NCBI GenBank assembly: GCA_020073145.1
Contig: JAIQFS010000006.1
Location: 141,902-205,901, forward strand
DNA length: 64,000 bases
Direction: 5' to 3'
DNA from: Terriglobia bacterium
Lineage (GTDB): Bacteria; Acidobacteriota; Terriglobia; Bryobacterales; Bryobacteraceae
Made by a program: the position numbers and the translations under genes. The notes under the pieces were generated by a model. That model worked only from the letters and a program-made list of their open reading frames with translations. It did no database searches and was not told where the DNA came from. Every line of letters starts with the position of its first letter. The stretch's first letter is position 1. Positions 60,339-64,000 of this stretch are shown here, one piece after another.

Positions 60339-61814
60339 ATGAAACTCGCGCTGCTGTTCGTCCCGGTCGCCGTAGCCGCCGCGCCTAGGATCTCGCCGCA
60401 GCGTGTCCTCGACGACTACACTCGCGCCATGGGCGGGGCCAAGGCTCTGTCGAGGATTGAGACCGAATCGCTCGCGGGCAATCTGACAGAAGATGCCACC
60501 GGGAAAACCGGAACTTATGCGCGTATTGTCAAAGCGCCGCGCAACCTTTACTCCGAATGGGTGCTGGAACCGGAGCACGAAATCACGGCGTACAACGGCC
60601 GATCGCCCTGGAGCGCTGCCGCGCCCGGCGGCGCCCACACGCTTACCGGCGATGACGCCAAGCAGGCCGTGTCATCCAGCCTCTACTGGAACAGCCATCT
60701 GGCGGACGCGAAGAACTCCCGTTTCACATTGCAATGGATCGGCGTCGAGCAGGTGCACGGCCGCGACGCCGATCATCTGCGAGTCACCCTCTCCAACGGC
60801 GGCGCGCAGGACGTATTCTTCGACGCGCAGTCACACCTGATCGTGCGGGAGTCGACACCCACCGAACAGGTCGACTACGAAGACTATCGTCCCGCCGGCG
60901 GGATACCGGTCGCGTTTCGCATGAAGATCCTCCGCGGCAGCCGGCAGTTCACGGTCACCCTCACCCGCGCCGAGATCGACATGCCTGTCGAAGACTCCGT
61001 ATTCGATTTTCCGCCCGCACGGGGCGCTCCTTTGCCCGATATCCGCACGCTCCTCGATGAGGTCAACCGTAACCAGAAGGGGATCGACGAATTGCAGAAG
61101 GAATATACCTGCCACGTGCGCACCGAATTGTTCCCGCCCGATTCGAAGGGCGCTTCGAAAGGCGCGTCTCCGGCGCCCAAGGTTTTCGAAGCAGAGGTCT
61201 TCCACATCGACGGGGAAGAGGTGCGCCATCGGGTGGCGATTGACGGCAAACCGCTCGAAGGCGCCCAGAAACGGAAGGCCGACGAAGACTTTAACAAGCG
61301 CTTCGCGCGGCTCACCCGGCAAGAAGCCGAGCATCAGGCCGACCCGAAGAAGCAGGCTAGGCAGGAGGCCGAAGACGAGAAGGATCTCTCCACCGTTCTC
61401 AGCGTGATCCAATTCACAAATCCCCGCCGCGAGCGTTTTCGGGGCGCGGATGTGATTGCGGTCGATTTCAGCGGGAAACCAGGCGTGAAACCCAAGGGCC
61501 TCCTCGCCAACTTCGTCAGCAAGCTCGAAGGCGTAGTCTGGATCGATGATCAGGCGCATGACATGGTGCGCCTGGAGGCGCATCTGGGAAACACGATGAA
61601 GGTCGCCGGCGGGCTGGTGGGAGGAGTTGCCAAAGGCTCGGCCGTGGTGCTGGAGCAGGCCAAGGTGAATGACGAGGTCTGGCTGCCGACCTACCAGGAG
61701 ATTCACCTTTCGGTGCGGCTGCTGATGCTCCATGGCAACGCGAATAGGATCGAGCGTTACAGTGACTGCAAGAAGTTCCGCGCCGATTCCACGTTCACCG
61801 TGGGGCAAAACTGA
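60339..61814 (+). CDS. exported LolA-like/DUF-type protein of about 490 residues
   Basis: The protein has 491 residues with a short signal peptide (MKLALLFVPVAVAAAPR). The first half is LolA-like (RVLDDYTRAMGGAKALSRIE, VEQVHGRDADHLRVTLSNG, FRMKILRGSRQFTVTLTRAE). The second half has a charged Lys/Glu/Gln helical segment around residues 310-350 and VVWIDDQAHDMVRLEAHLGN, as in exported acidobacterial proteins of unknown function. GAGGTG precedes the ATG at 60339. It follows the M56-TIGR03435 gene after 100 bp and could be its regulon member. Confidence 0.75.
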   Translation: MKLALLFVPVAVAAAPRISPQRVLDDYTRAMGGAKALSRIETESLAGNLTEDATGKTGTYARIVKAPRNLYSEWVLEPEHEITAYNGRSPWSAAAPGGAHTLTGDDAKQAVSSSLYWNSHLADAKNSRFTLQWIGVEQVHGRDADHLRVTLSNGGAQDVFFDAQSHLIVRESTPTEQVDYEDYRPAGGIPVAFRMKILRGSRQFTVTLTRAEIDMPVEDSVFDFPPARGAPLPDIRTLLDEVNRNQKGIDELQKEYTCHVRTELFPPDSKGASKGASPAPKVFEAEVFHIDGEEVRHRVAIDGKPLEGAQKRKADEDFNKRFARLTRQEAEHQADPKKQARQEAEDEKDLSTVLSVIQFTNPRRERFRGADVIAVDFSGKPGVKPKGLLANFVSKLEGVVWIDDQAHDMVRLEAHLGNTMKVAGGLVGGVAKGSAVVLEQAKVNDEVWLPTYQEIHLSVRLLMLHGNANRIERYSDCKKFRADSTFTVGQN

Positions 61815-61914
61815 GAGACGGCGCCGAATGGCCGGCCAAACCGGAGCGGATTTGGAACGAAGGGTCGGCACCTTTGCGGGGAGGCCTTCGTGTCTGCTGG
61901 ACCAGATGGGGTGG

Positions 61915-62035
61915 CTAGCCGCGAACTCGGAGGATGAGGCCGTTGTCACCCGTGGCGATGAGGCGCCGCCGCGCCCGATACCGGAAGTCCGGCTGCACGA
62001 ATGGCGGCCAGTGGCTCGGGTAGCTTAAGATGGGG
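61915..62035 (-). other. possible remnant of a coding C-terminus
   Basis: A short minus-strand frame without a start codon ends at TAG 61917-61915 and reads FVQPDFRYRARRRLIATGDN then GLILRVRG. ATGDNGLIL resembles the end of a propeller-type protein. The stretch is too short to call a gene and may be chance. Confidence 0.2.
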
Positions 62036-62048
62036 GAAGCAACAATGT

Positions 62049-62125
62049 CGGGGCGTAGCGCAGCCTGGTAGCGCACCTGCCTTGGGCGCAGGGGGTCGGG
62101 CGTTCAAATCGCCCCGCCCCGACCA
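62049..62125 (+). tRNA. tRNA-Pro (anticodon TGG)
   Basis: Acceptor CGGGGCG pairs with CGCCCCG followed by A and an encoded CCA (62123-62125). Anticodon stem CCTGC/GCAGG encloses CTTGGGC with anticodon TGG. T-arm GGGCG-TTCAAAT-CGCCC. The base composition falls directly downstream, as expected for a tRNA used as an integration site. Confidence 0.96.
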
Positions 62126-62203
62126 AAGAAACCAACAGTTTAGAGCGGTGGCCAAACGGGGCCAACGCTATGTGTCCACACGAATGTCCACATGGAGGCA
62201 TTT

Positions 62204-62500
62204 TCATTGCTCGGAGCCCTCCCCAATGACAGGGATCTCGGGCGTTATTGGCTTAGGAACGAGCCAAAATCTAACAGGGAACGTTATCTCCACGGAATCC
62301 TCATCCACCGCAAATTGGACGCTACGCTCAAATCCAAGCGGTCCAGTGATTGTGACCTGCACTCCGCCGTGGAACGGATCGGTGGTGATCCACGCCTCGT
62401 AGACTGCCTTGATGTGCTTCCCGCCCGCCTCGACTGCGGCCACTATCCGCTCCCTCCGGGTGGCAGGGATTCCTTTGGTATCGAAGACGATCAGCGGCAT
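62204..62500 (-). CDS. hypothetical protein of the AT-richer segment
   Basis: The protein has 98 residues, starting MPLIVFDTKGIPATRRERIV. No cysteines and no recognised domain; VQVTITGPLGFERSVQFAVD suggests a beta-rich fold. It follows the DnaJ-domain gene after 9 bp on the same strand, so the two form an operon. Third-codon positions are less GC-rich than in the rest of the window. Confidence 0.6.
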   Translation of the reverse strand: MPLIVFDTKGIPATRRERIVAAVEAGGKHIKAVYEAWITTDPFHGGVQVTITGPLGFERSVQFAVDEDSVEITFPVRFWLVPKPITPEIPVIGEGSEQ

Positions 62501-62509
62501 GGTGAGACT

Positions 62510-63856
62510 TCATTCTGGCTCAGGATGCTGCTTGAGCGCGTCATAGGCGGCGTTGATTTCCCTCATTCGTTTATCGGCCAACGCTTGAAATTCGGGGGCC
62601 AAGCCCGAAACCTTGTCGGGATGATACATCTGCGCCAACCGGCGATGCGCCGCAGAGATTTCCACATCTGATGCTGTCTCGCTTACCCCTAGGACCTTGC
62701 GGGCCTGAGCCTTCGGCCCCACAGAATCTGCCTTCGGCTGAGGTGTTGATACGCGTTGAGTCTGCTGGCCTTGCACGCCCGAAATGCGTTCTTGCAGAGT
62801 CCGCCAGCAATTGGCAAATGCGAGGCTCCTTTCCACATTGGACGTGTTCAGGTGTATGTTCAGTCCCCTTGAAGACGTGAATACGAGGACTCCGAGTTGG
62901 AGAACAGGGAGTTGTACATTGTTGTTGAATCGCCGGTCAGGACCACCGTCCCTATTGACGTACCGCCAAGTTCGGTCAACAATCGTCGCATCGGCTGGAA
63001 CCTGCCCGTCTTCGATAAATCTAGTGACGCCTTGTTCGACCCGAAAATCACGATATGCAATGCCTCCATACGTCCCCATCTCCCAATACAAGATTAGGTC
63101 CGGGAGGAAGAACAATTTCACCCGGCCCAGGTTAATGCTTGGTATCGCCATGTTCGACTGAACACGTTGAGGGTTCGAGTAGCCAACGGTTACGAGAGCA
63201 CGTCGCACTAGACTTGAAGCCCCAGCATTGCGCTTCCAATCTGAAGTTCCCGATTCTGCTTCGATACGCCAAATTCGGTGGGACTGAGCCAAGTGGCCGG
63301 TCACACCCTGCTGAACAACGCCATACTTCTGGCCTTCGGTGTCGTCCAATTCATAGAACAATCGTGACGTTCGCTTCTCCGTGTTCCTCTGGTGGACGAG
63401 TACGCCTGCAACAAATAGCCCGAGACTCCCGATTAACAGAGCAACCCTGGAGTACAGCGCCCGCGCCTCGGCACCCTCAGCTTTCTGCTTCGTTCGTTCC
63501 TCTGAGAGCAAAGCCTGTTGACTAAACTGCGCGTTGAGTGATGAAGGCGTTGGTTGCTTCTTCGCCGGTCTTCGGGAACTCCTTTCTTTCTTCGGTGGAT
63601 CGCTACCAACCTCCAGGACAGCAGGTGACGACTGCTTAGCCGTGATCCCGTCCAAGAGGCTCTTCGCCATCTCCGCTGAAATGGCGCGGTTCTCAAGTGC
63701 GTCAATGTAGCCAACGATAGTCCATCCAGCATTGGCCGCTGCGGTGCAAGGTGTCTTACTGTTCGTCGGTGTCGTATTGCGTGTGGCGTCTTCGTATGCC
63801 TCGACACATCCGATGGGGACGAGTACGACTCTTGCATGTGCATTAGAGTAGTCCAC
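62510..63856 (-). CDS. membrane protein with C-terminal DnaJ domain; 5' end uncertain
   Basis: The stop is at 62510 and the latest well-placed start is GTG 63856, giving 448 residues; the frame stays open to the window edge, so the true start may lie outside. One membrane helix is RVALLIGSLGLFVAGVLV (about residues 140-158). A central domain has VKLFFLPDLILYWEMGTYGG, RDFRVEQGVTRFI and TWRYVNRDGGPDRRFNNNVQ, seen in uncharacterised J-domain proteins. The C-terminal about 65 residues are a J domain (ARKVLGVSETASDVEISAAH, QMYHPDKVSG with HPD). It probably recruits an Hsp70. Codon use is AT-richer than the neighbours. Confidence 0.75.
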   Translation of the reverse strand: MDYSNAHARVVLVPIGCVEAYEDATRNTTPTNSKTPCTAAANAGWTIVGYIDALENRAISAEMAKSLLDGITAKQSSPAVLEVGSDPPKKERSSRRPAKKQPTPSSLNAQFSQQALLSEERTKQKAEGAEARALYSRVALLIGSLGLFVAGVLVHQRNTEKRTSRLFYELDDTEGQKYGVVQQGVTGHLAQSHRIWRIEAESGTSDWKRNAGASSLVRRALVTVGYSNPQRVQSNMAIPSINLGRVKLFFLPDLILYWEMGTYGGIAYRDFRVEQGVTRFIEDGQVPADATIVDRTWRYVNRDGGPDRRFNNNVQLPVLQLGVLVFTSSRGLNIHLNTSNVERSLAFANCWRTLQERISGVQGQQTQRVSTPQPKADSVGPKAQARKVLGVSETASDVEISAAHRRLAQMYHPDKVSGLAPEFQALADKRMREINAAYDALKQHPEPE

Positions 63857-63862
63857 CGTCCA

Positions 63863-63940
63863 TGCGGATTCCGGCGAAGGCGAACACTGATTCCGGAGGG
63901 AACGCGAACGGCATTCCGGGCCGAAGGCGAACGGTTCTCG
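63863..63940. repeat. imperfect tandem repeat of about 23 bp, three units
   Basis: On the minus strand the unit GTTCGCcTTC-n-CCGGAAT occurs three times in a row with variation (GTTCGCCTTCGGCCCGGAAT, GTTCGCGTTCCCTCCGGAAT, GTTCGCCTTCGCCGGAAT). It sits at or just upstream of the chosen start of the DnaJ-domain gene. Confidence 0.55.
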
Positions 63941-64000
63941 GAGCGTAGCGACGCTGGCCCCTCGATTGTGCAGGAAGTGTTCGGCTTCGTCAAGGAAAAC

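Overview
The window looks like chromosomal DNA of an Acidobacteriota bacterium, most likely of the Solibacter/Bryobacter type. The base composition is GC-rich. Several families expanded in that lineage are present: an ADOP-type orphan permease, TIGR03435 domains (one as a frameshifted gene, one fused to an M56 protease), a serine/threonine kinase with a PD40 propeller, a carboxypeptidase-regulatory-domain TonB receptor, and ankyrin/cytochrome/toroid fusions. This assignment is inferred from gene content; no rRNA or other marker gene is present.

Layout. 1-9015: the start of a secreted protein gene, then a heme-precursor operon on + (ccsA/hemX-like, hemA, hemC, cobA-hemD fusion), then an ECF sigma factor with a zinc-finger/HEAT anti-sigma protein, a DUF4097-like secreted protein and a two-PDZ protein. 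9102-23876: metabolic and accessory genes: aldo/keto reductase, multi-PAS hybrid histidine kinase, RidA + threonine-dehydratase-like enzyme + Gfo/Idh oxidoreductase, cupin, CMD-family protein, ankyrin/CxxCH/toroid fusion, MFS transporter, a MetE/UROD-like protein, Baeyer-Villiger monooxygenase. 24058-26467: BlaI repressor and M56 (BlaR1-type) protease with a promoter/operator. 26462-29374 (-): LOR/SDH (TIGR00300) protein, queF, methyltransferase. 29402-36364: small Cys-rich secreted protein, TonB receptor, DUF255 thioredoxin-like protein, tpx, murJ-like flippase, zinc ribbon. 36712-39703: tRNA-Pro(GGG), miaE, a broken TIGR03435 gene, a dksA-like gene. 39906-43170 (-): acpP-fabF-etfB-etfA. 43456-47311 (-): M16 protease pair plus a LolA-like protein. 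47529-51800: PilZ protein, BNR protein, a CymR-like Rrf2 regulator with cysK, a 50-aa Lys-rich secreted peptide, and an HU-like/TIR gene pair. 51893-61814: ADOP permease, DinB, STPK, a second BlaI-M56 pair whose sensor is fused to TIGR03435, and a LolA-like protein. 62049-64000: tRNA-Pro(TGG) followed by AT-richer genes, including a DnaJ-domain protein, that look like the end of an integrated element.

The items most worth a second look are: the two BlaI/M56 systems, each with a consensus promoter and a perfect dyad over the -10; the overlapping HU-like + HU/TIR gene pair; the CymR/CysK-like overlap; the ankyrin-heme-toroid fusion; a leaderless small Cys/His-rich protein ahead of a TonB receptor; and a strand-orphan terminator that may mark a small RNA.
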